Assembly (NCBI RefSeq): GCF_019688735.1
Contig: NZ_JAIFYA010000002.1
Coordinates: forward strand, 496,001-560,000
DNA from: Thermosulfurimonas sp. F29
GTDB lineage: Bacteria > Desulfobacterota > Thermodesulfobacteria > Thermodesulfobacteriales > Thermodesulfobacteriaceae
Direction of reading: 5' to 3'
DNA: 64,000 bases
Part shown: positions 31,389-39,191 of the stretch, piece by piece
Numbering within the stretch: the first letter of the stretch is position 1
Layout: the number at the start of each line of letters is the position of its first letter
Translations under genes and position numbers: made by a program
The notes under the pieces: model-generated
What the model was told of the DNA's origin: nothing
The model's database searches: none
Seen by the model: the letters and a program-made list of their open reading frames with translations, nothing else

Positions 31389-31963
31389 GGTTCAGCGCGG
31401 AGGTGTCGCACGACCAGCCAGTAACGACCGGTTGCGGAAGGCAGAATGGTCAAGCGCCAAGAGGGGTATTCGCGGCGGAGGGCTCGCAGGGCGGCTTCGG
31501 CTTCCCGGCGACTGTCGTATACGCCCAGCGGTTCGAGGTGTTCCGGGTTGAGGAGTTTATCGAGATCCCACGGGTTGTCGGCGACGAGACGGGCGGGACG
31601 CACGATACGCACACGGTAGGCGGGGCCGCGGTATTCGCGTCCGTCCGCGGAGAGACGTCCGCGTACACGCTCGACGGCGATCACCGGGGGAACCACCATG
31701 CCACGGTGAGCGGCCCTTTCGAATTCTCGCCATGCTTGGTACGCTTGCATGTTTTCCCGAAGGATTCTCAGGACTTCCCGACGGGCTTCACGGTAGCCTT
31801 CCTTCCAGCCTTGGAGGTAGCCTTCACGCCGGGCTTCGCGCAGACGGACCGTCATGGCCTGCTGAACCGCTTCCTGCGGTGATTCCACCGGTTGACGGAA
31901 ACCGCATCCCGACGCCAGCACACCCGCCATGAACATCACGCCCAGCATTCGCAGGACAGCCAT
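31385..31963 (-). CDS. DotC/TraI-like outer-membrane lipoprotein (192 aa)
   Basis: ATG at 31963 follows CGGAGGGACGACGC. The lipobox VLASGC gives Cys20 in MAVLRMLGVMFMAGVLASGC. The middle resembles DotC: REGYLQGWKEGYREARREVL, a helix, then AHRGMVVPPVIAVERVRGRL, and YRVRIVRPARLVADNPWDLD. DotC has A---G---G, VLPPVI-E, and Y-I---ARFV--PP-WR in that order. It is shorter than DotC. Instead of the family's GW--G--QA end it finishes with a SPOR-like stretch, YDSRREAEAALRALRREYPS then GRYWLVVRHL. DotC helps build the outer-membrane ring with DotD and DotH. It is divergent from the DotH-like gene. Confidence 0.65.
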   Translation of the reverse strand: MAVLRMLGVMFMAGVLASGCGFRQPVESPQEAVQQAMTVRLREARREGYLQGWKEGYREARREVLRILRENMQAYQAWREFERAAHRGMVVPPVIAVERVRGRLSADGREYRGPAYRVRIVRPARLVADNPWDLDKLLNPEHLEPLGVYDSRREAEAALRALRREYPSWRLTILPSATGRYWLVVRHLRAEP

Positions 31964-31985
31964 GCGTCGTCCCTCCGTAAAATCG

Positions 31986-32029
31986 GTTCTTTTTCGGAAA
32001 TTCGAAGTTTCGGGGAAAGGAAAAAGAAC
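31986..32029. promoter_or_regulatory. divergent-gap inverted repeat GTTCTTTTTC / GAAAAAGAAC
   Basis: Perfect 10-base arms (31986-31995 and 32020-32029) separated by 24 bases lie in the 66-bp gap between divergent DotC-like and DotH-like genes. The right arm abuts the GTG start at 32030, the left lies just upstream of the other gene's ribosome site. Confidence 0.55.
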
Positions 32030-33094
32030 GTGCGTTTGATTGCGTGGGTAATCGCGATTGGATGGTGGCTGGGCATGATGGTTCAGGTGGCATTCGCGGC
32101 GGGCTCCGACAGGACGAACGGTACGGTTCCGGTGAACTTCGACCTGATCTATCAGCGGAGTGTGGAAAGTTCTCGACTTGCGGAAACCCGTTCGCCGGGG
32201 AAGACAAAGGGGGGTTCTCTGCTCGAAGGGTTGGAAGGGTACCGTGAGGTTTCCGCCGAGGGGGAAGGGGATCGGCGTGCTGAGCTTCGGCGGAGGGTGC
32301 TGTCCACGCCGCCGGAGCGTTTGCGGGAATTGAAACGGCGCGTGGTTGAACACCGACGTGCTTTCGAGGAGCCTCTGGTCAATCGTCCCGGCGAGGAACG
32401 CACGGTGATTGTGGCCCGGCGGTTTCGTTCGTGTGCGGACTGGAGGACGCCGTTCACCGTCAATGTAGCGGTAGGGCGCCTGACGGTGCTTGAATTCGGC
32501 TGGCCGCTGCGCGCCGGGAAAAACAAACAAACCTATGCCCTAAGCGACGCCGAGGCTTTTCAGGTGGTCGCACTTGACGAGCGACACCTGGCGGTGCTCC
32601 CCCGTCTTCCCTTTCGGGTGGCTGACATGGTGGTGTTCGTGAAGCGGAAGGGTCCCGGCGGGGAGACGGAATGTCCCCTGTTGCTGTTTCTGCGGGAGAC
32701 CACGGGCGCACAGGACCGGTTCGACGGTCTGGTGCGTTTCGAGCTTCCGACGCTTGACGAGAAGAAGCGGCTGGCGGATGAGGACCTGCTGCGTTTGTGG
32801 GAGACCTATGAATCGAAGCATGGCATCTCAGCGACGGATCTGCTGGGACCCTCCTGGTCGTGCAAGGTGAAATCCGATGTCTCCGGCGATGCGTTCGAGT
32901 GCCGCTTTACAACCGATCAAACGGCGTACCTCTTCTTGAGGGGCAGGTGGGACTGTCCGGAGGGATGTCCGCGTCAGGTGTGGTTTCCCACGGAGGGTTT
33001 CACTGTCGTTCGGAAGGGAGCCGATGAGGAACCGTTGGTTTGCGAGCATCGTGAGTCCCGCTGGGCGCCTCGAAAGTGTTTTCGGTGGAGGTGA
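32030..33094 (+). CDS. DotH/IcmK/TraN-like core-complex protein (354 aa)
   Basis: Start is GTG 32030, giving a clean signal peptide (VRLIAWVIAIGWWLGMMVQVAFAA). The central region matches the DotH order: LSTPPERLRELKRRVVEHRR, then NRPGEERTVIVARRF, then WRTPFTVNVAVGRLTVLEFG and a predicted beta sandwich (DRHLAVLPRLP-like segments). Compare the DotH pattern TPEQI--LR, PR---V-L-PG, PP-I-L--G--T-I-F. A Cys-rich C-terminus (WSCKVKSDVSGDAFECRF, WDCPEGCPR, VCEHRES, RKCFRW) is extra and may form disulfides, consistent with the DsbC-like protein. DotH forms the outer-membrane ring. The gene leads a plus-strand cluster with the lipoprotein at 33098. Confidence 0.6.
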   Translation: MRLIAWVIAIGWWLGMMVQVAFAAGSDRTNGTVPVNFDLIYQRSVESSRLAETRSPGKTKGGSLLEGLEGYREVSAEGEGDRRAELRRRVLSTPPERLRELKRRVVEHRRAFEEPLVNRPGEERTVIVARRFRSCADWRTPFTVNVAVGRLTVLEFGWPLRAGKNKQTYALSDAEAFQVVALDERHLAVLPRLPFRVADMVVFVKRKGPGGETECPLLLFLRETTGAQDRFDGLVRFELPTLDEKKRLADEDLLRLWETYESKHGISATDLLGPSWSCKVKSDVSGDAFECRFTTDQTAYLFLRGRWDCPEGCPRQVWFPTEGFTVVRKGADEEPLVCEHRESRWAPRKCFRWR

Positions 33095-33097
33095 GCC

Positions 33098-33835
33098 GTG
33101 AGGAAAATGATCGTTTTGCTGGTCGCAGCGGTCGTCACGTGGGGATGCGCGGGGCCCATGCAAACTCCTCCCGATCTGGTCCCCGCAGGCGAAGTCCGAA
33201 GCGAAGCGAAAAACCGTGTCGGGATAGCCGCACCGCGGTCCGAAAACGCTTCCTCCCTTTCCGGAGAAAACGCGGACCGTTCCGGGGAGCTTGCGGGAGG
33301 CCTGAAGGCATACCTTGATGCGGCGGAACGGGCCGCTGAGGGCCGCGCGGCGGTTGAGCATTCCTTGGGGCCGTCGGCGTCCGCGGCGGTTTCGGAGGGA
33401 AGCGCTGTCTTCCTGTTGCGGGTGCACGAATTTCACCGCAGCGACACCCTGCGAGATCTTTTTGCGCGCAACCGGCTGTTCGCGGTGTTCGATCCGCCCT
33501 CACTCGGCGACCGCAAGCTGAGCGGAGACGTTTTCCTCACGGATAGCGAAGACCTGGTGGACTTCCTTGAGGAGGTGGAAAGACTCTTCGTGGAGAGGAT
33601 CGGCCCCCGCAGTTTCATCGTGCGTCGGTGTGCGGAGCGTGTGTATCGTTTGCCGACAAGGACGGTTTCCGGGGATTCCCGGCGTTTTCTCCTTCAGGTT
33701 CTCGCTCTCACGGACGACGAAAGTGCTTGGGTGCGTTGGGTTCCCGACCGAAGGCTTCTTTTCGTATATGACGACCGGCAGGGACACGAACGCATTGAGA
33801 AGTTTTTGAAAGCTCTTACGGAGGAGACGAAATGA
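33098..33835 (+). CDS. lipoprotein with a secretin-N-like domain, possible DotD analog (245 aa)
   Basis: GTG at 33098 follows TGGAGGTGAGCC three bases after the DotH-like gene. The lipobox is near residue 17 (VVTWGCAGP). Residues 20-100 are low-complexity. From about 105 the sequence alternates strands and helices: VFLLRVHEFHRSDTLRDLF, ARNRLFAVFDPPSLGDRKLS, FLTDSEDLVDFLEEVERLFV. A second similar block follows, including WVRWVPDRRLLFVYDDRQGH. This resembles the secretin N0/N1 type fold, which DotD also has. It sits beside DotC- and DotH-like genes as DotD does. No decisive motif, so the name is tentative. Confidence 0.65.
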   Translation: MRKMIVLLVAAVVTWGCAGPMQTPPDLVPAGEVRSEAKNRVGIAAPRSENASSLSGENADRSGELAGGLKAYLDAAERAAEGRAAVEHSLGPSASAAVSEGSAVFLLRVHEFHRSDTLRDLFARNRLFAVFDPPSLGDRKLSGDVFLTDSEDLVDFLEEVERLFVERIGPRSFIVRRCAERVYRLPTRTVSGDSRRFLLQVLALTDDESAWVRWVPDRRLLFVYDDRQGHERIEKFLKALTEETK

Positions 33836-34251
33836 GGGCGAAGCGGATGATTTACGGAGTTATTAATGCTTTATTGCTGGCGCCTTTTGCGGTGTCGGAC
33901 GCATGGGCGGCGGACCAACAAACGGGCCAAGTAAGTTCAGGCACGATTCCCCAAATGGTGAAGCGGGCGGCGGGGTTAGCGCTTTGGGCGTTGATGTTTG
34001 CTCTTCTGATCGGTGGATTGTTTCTGGTGGTGACGGGGTTCTACAAGGTGGCCAGCGCCGATGAGGACCCCCGTGAGAAGAAAGCCGGGAAGCACCGCAT
34101 CATTTGGGGCATCGGCATGGGGCTCGCCGCAATCATCTTCATGGGGATGATTCTCTACCTGTCGAACAGCGCCAAGGTGTCGGTTTCGAACTTCGGCCCC
34201 GGCGGGATGCTTCAGGGTGCAGGCAATTCTCCCGAAAACCTCTTCCAGTAA
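33832..34251 (+). CDS. small two-helix membrane protein, IcmC/IcmD-like (139 aa)
   Basis: ATG at 33832 overlaps the preceding stop. A signal-like N-terminus (MIYGVINALLLAPFAVSDAWA) is followed by two membrane helices (LALWALMFALLIGGLFLVVTG and IIWGIGMGLAAIIFMGMILYL). A basic loop (EDPREKKAGKHR) lies between them. TraQ/TraR and IcmD/IcmC (DotP/DotE) proteins of Dot-type systems are small two-helix membrane proteins of this kind. The next gene (34270) encodes a paralog with the same MVKRAAGL---L--- start and second-helix WG-----A-I-F pattern. It may form a pilin-like or inner-membrane ring component. Confidence 0.7.
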   Translation: MRAKRMIYGVINALLLAPFAVSDAWAADQQTGQVSSGTIPQMVKRAAGLALWALMFALLIGGLFLVVTGFYKVASADEDPREKKAGKHRIIWGIGMGLAAIIFMGMILYLSNSAKVSVSNFGPGGMLQGAGNSPENLFQ

Positions 34252-34269
34252 GGCGGACAAGAGCCGGTT

Positions 34270-34554
34270 GTGGATGCCACGGATCTGGTCACGATAGTCA
34301 AGCGGGCGGCGGGTTTGACGCTTTGGGTCTCGGTGTTTTTCGCCGAGATCATGGGGCTGGTGAGCTTCATCAACGGCATACGCACCAAAGCCTCCGACGA
34401 TCACCCCGAAGCTCAGAAACGGGGCACGCGCATGATGGTCTGGGGTGTGATCCTGGCGCTGGCGCCTATTCTTTTCGTCGGACTGGTGCTGTACCTCACT
34501 CAGGGCACACGCATTTCCACGCCCTGGAGCAATCCCTTGAGCAACCTGTGGTAA
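34270..34554 (+). CDS. small two-helix membrane protein, paralog of the previous gene (94 aa)
   Basis: GTG at 34270 is the only reasonable start after the previous stop at 34251. VTIVKRAAGLTLWVSVFFAE matches the previous product's MVKRAAGLALWALMFALLIG. The second helix, MMVWGVILALAPILFVGLVL, matches HRIIWGIGMGLAAIIFMGMI. The loop is KASDDHPEAQKRGTR. It lacks a signal peptide. The pair looks like a tandem duplication of a TraQ/TraR (IcmC/IcmD)-type protein. The next gene starts two bases after its stop. Confidence 0.72.
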   Translation: MDATDLVTIVKRAAGLTLWVSVFFAEIMGLVSFINGIRTKASDDHPEAQKRGTRMMVWGVILALAPILFVGLVLYLTQGTRISTPWSNPLSNLW

Positions 34555-34555
34555 T

Positions 34556-35017
34556 ATGACCGAACGAACCCGCAACCGCTCCGAATCCAATGAAGAACCC
34601 GAACTTAACGAAGACCGGTGGTGTCGCCTGGTCAACGCGCCCTCCGTGTTTCCCATTCCCATTGTTCCGCTCATCTGGTCCGTGAAGACGCCCGCCGAGG
34701 ACCTGCTGGTGCTTGCCGCCGGAGGGGTGTTTTTCTGCCCGATAGCGCTGGTGGTGGAAATCTTCAAAGGGTTCAGCGGTGCCCTGGTCGTGCTGGGGGG
34801 TTATCTTCTGGTGTTTCTCGTGGCGGCCTGGTTGCTTGCGGCGGAGTTCGCGCGGTTTCCTAGGCGACGTGTGGCCTGGGAGCTCCTGCGGGACCTCCTC
34901 TACGGAGAAAAATTCCTTTCCGGCGGGGAACGCAAACCGATTACCGATCCGAGCGAACGGTTTCCTTGGTTGGCTAAAACGGCGGAGACGGTTCCTTCGG
35001 AAACGGAACCGGCGTGA
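34556..35017 (+). CDS. membrane protein with two to three helices (153 aa)
   Basis: ATG at 34556 is directly behind the previous stop. A hydrophilic N-terminus (RSESNEEPELNEDRWCRLV) is followed by helices around LVLAAGGVFFCPIALVVEIF and LVVLGGYLLVFLVAAWLLAA. A basic/aromatic cytoplasmic tail follows (FARFPRRRVAWELLRDLLYG). It could correspond to IcmT/TraK or a VirB3-like component, but no diagnostic motif is seen. Its end overlaps by 44 bases the convergent gene ending at 34974. Confidence 0.65.
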   Translation: MTERTRNRSESNEEPELNEDRWCRLVNAPSVFPIPIVPLIWSVKTPAEDLLVLAAGGVFFCPIALVVEIFKGFSGALVVLGGYLLVFLVAAWLLAAEFARFPRRRVAWELLRDLLYGEKFLSGGERKPITDPSERFPWLAKTAETVPSETEPA

Positions 35018-35654
35018 TGAGGTTGCTGCGCTCGCGGCGCTGTGTTCGTTCGGCGGATGGAGCTGTGACGTTTGCCGTGCGTTGCAGGTGCCGCAGGGCC
35101 CCAGCGCGCAGGATGGCCGTCACGCTTGCGGGGCGTCCCAGGCCGAGATGCACGTTCATCCTCCGTTCGTCTTCCCCCGAACGGACCGGACCGATCCTCT
35201 TCGTGAGGTGCAATGTGCGCAGGTGCATGTAGTCCCGCAGGGCTAACTCCAGCGAGCGTCCTAACAGGTTCAGCCAGAGACGCCCCAGAATCACGGCCTT
35301 CCGGTGGGGACTGGTCGTTTCCAGAAGGGCCGCTTTCTGCTCCAGAAGCTCCCGGCTCGTGACGAACAGAGTGTGCAGGTCGTGCACGCTTCCGGTCTCC
35401 CACAGTCGCCGCAGAAGGGACCGTCGGACCGGAGACCGCATCCGCGAAAGTTTCCCGTGCACTTGAATTTGCATCCGCGGCGAAGGTTCTCCGTGCAGTT
35501 GAACCTGCAGGATTCTGCGCACCTCGTCCGCCAGACCCGGAAAGACGTATTCCAGGTCGATCCGGGCCTCAACGGGAGACGGAGAACCGCGGGGATGGGG
35601 TTCGTTCGGGTTTTTCCGTTCGGGTAGCTCTGCTGATTTCGGTTCCTGCGGCAC
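34974..35654 (-). CDS. hypothetical basic helical protein (226 aa)
   Basis: Start GTG at 35654 is preferred because AAGGAGGTGGCTC lies just upstream, inside the end of the 94-aa gene; the overlap is 86 bases. A helical core reads VFPGLADEVRRILQVQLHGE, SPVRRSLLRRLWETGSVHDL and ILGRLWLNLLGRSLELALRD. It then runs MHLRTLHLTKRIGPVRSGED and ends in a Pro-rich tail. No signal peptide; cytoplasmic and basic. No family recognised. It is a minus-strand gene embedded in a plus-strand secretion cluster. Confidence 0.65.
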   Translation of the reverse strand: MPQEPKSAELPERKNPNEPHPRGSPSPVEARIDLEYVFPGLADEVRRILQVQLHGEPSPRMQIQVHGKLSRMRSPVRRSLLRRLWETGSVHDLHTLFVTSRELLEQKAALLETTSPHRKAVILGRLWLNLLGRSLELALRDYMHLRTLHLTKRIGPVRSGEDERRMNVHLGLGRPASVTAILRAGALRHLQRTANVTAPSAERTQRRERSNLITPVPFPKEPSPPF

Positions 35655-35853
35655 GAGCCACCTCCTTAACGAACTCAAGGGGTCCCTTCACCTTTATTGT
35701 AACCAGACAGCGCGCCAGGGCGTCAAGTTCCTCATCGGTGAGTTCGCCGAGGATTTCCCGCGCTTCGGGGATCTCGCTTAGCGCCTGCGCCGCCGTTCGG
35801 ACCGCTTCCTCCAGAGCCATCACGAAAACCAGAGCCCGCTCGATCGGTTCCAC
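35569..35853 (-). CDS. small hypothetical protein (94 aa)
   Basis: GTG at 35853 has AAGGAAGG seven bases upstream; the region further upstream would read antisense to the large ATPase gene, so the longer frame is rejected. The product is a helical MALEEAVRTAAQALSEIPEA followed by REILGELTDEELDALARCLV, a strand VTIKVKGPLEFVKEV, and a basic tail. It could be a small DNA-binding or regulatory protein, but no motif is clear. Divergent from the DotO/VirB4-type gene by only 34 bp. Confidence 0.62.
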   Translation of the reverse strand: MEPIERALVFVMALEEAVRTAAQALSEIPEAREILGELTDEELDALARCLVTIKVKGPLEFVKEVARAAGTEISRATRTEKPERTPSPRFSVSR

Positions 35854-35887
35854 CTCTCCCCTTCCTTTCTTTTTCGGTTTTCTCGAA
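35854..35887. promoter_or_regulatory. 34-bp divergent gap with a CCGAAAAAGAAAGG leader
   Basis: On the minus strand the gap reads CGAGAAAACCGAAAAAGAAA before the ribosome site of the 94-aa gene. No ribosome site is seen for the plus-strand ATPase start at 35888. The gap is too short to hold two ordinary divergent promoters, so at least one must lie in coding sequence. Confidence 0.4.
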
Positions 35888-38608
35888 ATGTTCAGGAAAA
35901 GAACGCTGGCCGGACTGTTTCCGCTTTTTTGGCCGGAGGATTCTGGGTGGTGTCTTTCCGACGGGGGATACGCCTCGCCGCTGGTCGAGTTTCGGGGACC
36001 GCCCCTAGAAAGCCTGGGGGAGAATGATCTTTCGGTTCCCGTGGAGCGGTTCGCTTCTCTCCTGCGGGGACGCACGGGAGAGTTCTGCGTGTCCTGGCTG
36101 CTGGCGTCGTTTCCCTTCCCGGATGCGGAGACGGTGCGGGGATGGCGGAACACGATGCGGACCGAACCGCCGGACCCGACGCGGTTCACCATGCACCGAC
36201 GCGTGTTTCTCCAAGTGTCGGCCCCTTTCGATCCGGGACGGTTCGGCGACGACCGGTCCCGCATGTTGGCGGAACGGCGCGCCCTGCGGACCTCGATCTC
36301 GGCGCTGCTGGATGAGATCCGCCGCCTGGGTGCGGAGACCCGTCCCCTTTCTCATGAAGAAACCCTGAGCGCGGTCGCTTTGCTGCTGCATCCCTACCGC
36401 TGGCGCGATGTCTTCTGGCGAGGCGAGCTCCCCCCGCGGTTCGACCCCGTGAGGCGTCTTCCCGTTCTGTCCGACACGGTGTTTCTGGGGGAAGGGCGGT
36501 TCTTCTACGATGGGTACTGTTTTTCGTGCTGGTGGCTGGCCAATTTTCGCCGGTTCGATGCGGAGGACTTCTGGCAGGCCTGGGTGGAGGCCTCGGACCT
36601 GCGGGAGGAGGAGGGGTGTGCGAGTCTGTACCTTGTGCACTTCACGCCGCCTCACGGAGGGGCCTTTGAGGAAAAGCTCAAGACGGAGGCGTCCCTGGCG
36701 CGGGCGACGGCTTTCGGGAGGGCTCGGGAGGACAACCTGCTCAAAAGCCGCGCCATCGAAGCCTTCCTGCGGGCGGGAGCCGAAAGGGGCGAAACCGTGG
36801 TGCAGACCGCGGGTTACTGCGTGGTGTGCGCACCGGACGTCCAGCTCCTCCGACGGGCGGAAACCCGAATCAGAAGCGCCTTCAGCGCTGCGGGTGTGGA
36901 TCTTTACTGCGATGTGGGGTATGCGGTCGAGGCCCGGTTCGTCTGGCCCTTCGGCGCGGGTTATCGTATTCCCGAATCCCGACGCCTGTACCTGCTCGCC
37001 GGGCAGTCCGCACGGATAACGCCGGGGCTTTTCGGTTCCTTTGTCGGGGACCGCGAAAACCCGGTGATACTGGGACGCAACCGTCAGGGTGAACCCTGCG
37101 GGTTCAATCCCGTTTCGTCCCGTGCGGCCAAGTGGTGCGGGTTCATCGTAGCGCCTTCGGGAAGCGGTAAGACCTTTCTGGCTCAAAACCTGATCGCCGG
37201 ACTTTGGCGTTCGGTTCACGAGCCCTTCATCGGGGTAGTGGACTTCGCCCGGTACCCTTCGTATCAGGCCCTGATCGAGACCCTAGGCGGAGACTGCCGT
37301 GTCGTTTCCTTGGACGAGGACACCGAGGTGCTCAATCCGCTGGAGTATCCGATTTTTTATCGGGAGCCGCCGGAGGATCTGGTGGCGTTCCTTTCGGAGC
37401 GGTTTTTCCCCGCAGCGCTTGAAGGCATGAGCATGACCGAACGCAAGTTACTGGAGAAAGCGATACGTCGGGCTTACCGCATACGTCTTGACCTTCGCGA
37501 GCAACCCCGCGCGGTGGACCCCTACGCTTCGCCTGCGCCGGAGTTTTTGAACTTTCACACCTATCTGGAGGCGCGGGACTTCTATGCGGAGACCTGGCGA
37601 CGGACCCGGAAACCGGAGGCCCTGGCTCTGGCCCGGCTGGCGCACGCCTGGGCCTTGCCTCGCCCGGAGGACCTGCTGGAGGTGCTTCAGTCACCGGGAT
37701 TCGCCGTGACGGAGGAGGACCGCCGCGACGCGCGGTCCGTGCATCGGCGGTTGACCGCTTTCCTCACCGGGGCACGGGATCGGATCTTCAACCGCGCACC
37801 CGCGCAACAGGTCGTCTTCCGATCCGATCCGTTCTACGTGTGGGGGGGACGCCTGTTGGGGTTTCGCGATCTGTGCGCCTTGGTGTTCATGCTGGTATGG
37901 CGCAGGATGCTTTACTGGTCCGGGGCTCTGGCCCGCGAGGATCAGGTGGACACCGGTCTCCTGGACGAACGGGAGCAACGGCTTTTCGTGCGGAAGAAGG
38001 TGTTCATCGTGGACGAGTTCCACAATTTGAGGGGAGTCCCCGCGGCTTTGGCGGAGCTGGTGGATGTGGCCCGTCAGGGACGCACCATCAACGTGTCCGC
38101 CTGGCTAATTTCTCAGAGCCTGAGCGACCTGGACGCCGAGCAGATGAAAATCTTTGCGGAAAACAGCGGATTCAAAGTGTTCCTGCGCCTCACTTCGCCG
38201 GAGAACCCTCAAACCGCTCCGGTGAACGAGGCGGCGGAATTTTTGGGGTTGGATGAGCGACGCAGGGAACTGCTGAGGTCCCTGACGCTTACTTCGCGGT
38301 ACTCCGAGGCGTTCGTGGTGATGGAGGGTTTGGGAGCCGGGGTGTTGAGGTTCGTTCCCTCGGCGGAGGAGCGCTGGATCGGCACCACCCGTCGGGAGGA
38401 GACCGTTCTGCGGGATGCCTGCGTACGGATGCTTCTTCAGGAGATGCCTTCGCTTCCGCGGAGGCGGGCTTTCCTGGTGACGGTGCGGGTGCTGGCCGAG
38501 TTTTACCCCGAAGGGGCGCCCGGCGAGGTTTCCCCGGAGGCCGTGCGGGAACGGTTTCTGCGCCGGGCGCGGGATTTTCTCAGCGCGACGGAGCACAGCA
38601 GCGCTTGA
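35888..38608 (+). CDS. VirB4/TraU/DotO-type secretion ATPase (906 aa)
   Basis: Energises type IV secretion at the inner membrane. ATG at 35888 (MFRKRTLAGLFPLFWPE) is chosen as the frame before it is antisense to the 94-aa gene. The N-terminal 400 residues are the non-catalytic VirB4-type part (RRVFLQVSAPF, AEDFWQAWVEASDLREEEG). The motor shows Walker A APSGSGKTFLA (about 422-429), FIGVVDFARYPS, and CRVVSLDEDTEVLNPLEYP. Walker B is KVFIVDEFHNLRG (near 705), followed by QGRTINVSAWLISQSLSDL and the terminal FLRLTSPENPQTA. This order is typical of VirB4 and the IncI TraU/DotO family. Its end overlaps the convergent 179-aa gene by 29 bases. Confidence 0.88.
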   Translation: MFRKRTLAGLFPLFWPEDSGWCLSDGGYASPLVEFRGPPLESLGENDLSVPVERFASLLRGRTGEFCVSWLLASFPFPDAETVRGWRNTMRTEPPDPTRFTMHRRVFLQVSAPFDPGRFGDDRSRMLAERRALRTSISALLDEIRRLGAETRPLSHEETLSAVALLLHPYRWRDVFWRGELPPRFDPVRRLPVLSDTVFLGEGRFFYDGYCFSCWWLANFRRFDAEDFWQAWVEASDLREEEGCASLYLVHFTPPHGGAFEEKLKTEASLARATAFGRAREDNLLKSRAIEAFLRAGAERGETVVQTAGYCVVCAPDVQLLRRAETRIRSAFSAAGVDLYCDVGYAVEARFVWPFGAGYRIPESRRLYLLAGQSARITPGLFGSFVGDRENPVILGRNRQGEPCGFNPVSSRAAKWCGFIVAPSGSGKTFLAQNLIAGLWRSVHEPFIGVVDFARYPSYQALIETLGGDCRVVSLDEDTEVLNPLEYPIFYREPPEDLVAFLSERFFPAALEGMSMTERKLLEKAIRRAYRIRLDLREQPRAVDPYASPAPEFLNFHTYLEARDFYAETWRRTRKPEALALARLAHAWALPRPEDLLEVLQSPGFAVTEEDRRDARSVHRRLTAFLTGARDRIFNRAPAQQVVFRSDPFYVWGGRLLGFRDLCALVFMLVWRRMLYWSGALAREDQVDTGLLDEREQRLFVRKKVFIVDEFHNLRGVPAALAELVDVARQGRTINVSAWLISQSLSDLDAEQMKIFAENSGFKVFLRLTSPENPQTAPVNEAAEFLGLDERRRELLRSLTLTSRYSEAFVVMEGLGAGVLRFVPSAEERWIGTTRREETVLRDACVRMLLQEMPSLPRRRAFLVTVRVLAEFYPEGAPGEVSPEAVRERFLRRARDFLSATEHSSA

Positions 38609-39119
38609 CCGCGGCGGTTCTTCCGGTCTTTGCGGTTCGGTTAACGCCGAGTTCCCGGACGGCGCGCCGCAGGACCGGATGTTCGAGTTCTCCCGATCCG
38701 GCTCCGATTACCCGCCAGGTGCCGTTTTCGCACGCCACAACGATCCAGCCGTTCGGCTCGGCGGGATGCGCCGCCACCAGCCTGCCCGATTCCTCTTGAT
38801 GGAGAACCGTCGGAGGTTTTCTTGGGTCCAGAGTCAGGGCTACCGTGTCCTCTTCGTTCTGTTGGGTTAAGGCGAATAGCACACTCAGCGGAATGTCCTC
38901 AAGGCGGGTTAAACGCTCGCCGAACCGTTCTCGGAGCCATTCTTCGTCCGGTCGGGGATGGGCCTTCCCCAGGTAAACCCAAGACCGCACGCCCTGCGGG
39001 CTCGAAGCGTTGCCGGACAGCACGAGCACGCGGTCCAGGACTTCTCCTTCGGGCACCGCCGTGTACGGATCAAAGACGCCGGGATCGGAAACCCTGAAAA
39101 CGCCGCGGAACCTGAACAT
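38580..39119 (-). CDS. hypothetical protein (179 aa)
   Basis: ATG at 39119 (MFRFRGVFRVSDPGVFDPYT). The N-terminus predicts strands (RVLVLSGNASSPQGVRSWVY), then helical LRERFGERLTRLEDIPLSVL, then strands (TVALTLDPRKPPTVL, NGWIVVACENGTWRVIGA). The C-terminus is basic (RTAKTGRTAAVKRCCAPSR). No family recognised. Soluble. A single minus-strand gene between the VirB4-type ATPase (29-base tail overlap) and the multi-helix channel protein. Confidence 0.68.
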   Translation of the reverse strand: MFRFRGVFRVSDPGVFDPYTAVPEGEVLDRVLVLSGNASSPQGVRSWVYLGKAHPRPDEEWLRERFGERLTRLEDIPLSVLFALTQQNEEDTVALTLDPRKPPTVLHQEESGRLVAAHPAEPNGWIVVACENGTWRVIGAGSGELEHPVLRRAVRELGVNRTAKTGRTAAVKRCCAPSR

Positions 39120-39143
39120 GGCAAGCCCCCTTTCGCTTTTTTC

Positions 39144-39178
39144 TTTTTTCTTTTCCCGTCTTGACGGAAAAGAAAAAA
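39144..39178. promoter_or_regulatory. divergent-gap inverted repeat TTTTTTCTTTTCC / GGAAAAGAAAAAA
   Basis: Perfect 13-base arms (39144-39156 and 39166-39178). Further pairing of GTC with GAC around a TT loop makes a hairpin with one bulged C. It lies in the 72-bp gap between divergent starts 39119 and 39192. Longest of the AAAAGAA-type repeats. Confidence 0.55.
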
Positions 39179-39191
39179 CGAAAACCTATCG

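Noticed and set aside
31964-32530. Long N-terminal extension of the DotC-like lipoprotein
   Set aside because: The extension reads antisense to the DotH-like gene and would bury the lipobox; the ATG at 31963 has a good ribosome site and places the lipobox correctly.
36005-37219. Minus-strand open frame of 404 codons inside the VirB4-type gene
   Set aside because: Antisense shadow with no ribosome site or domain; the sense gene has Walker A and B.
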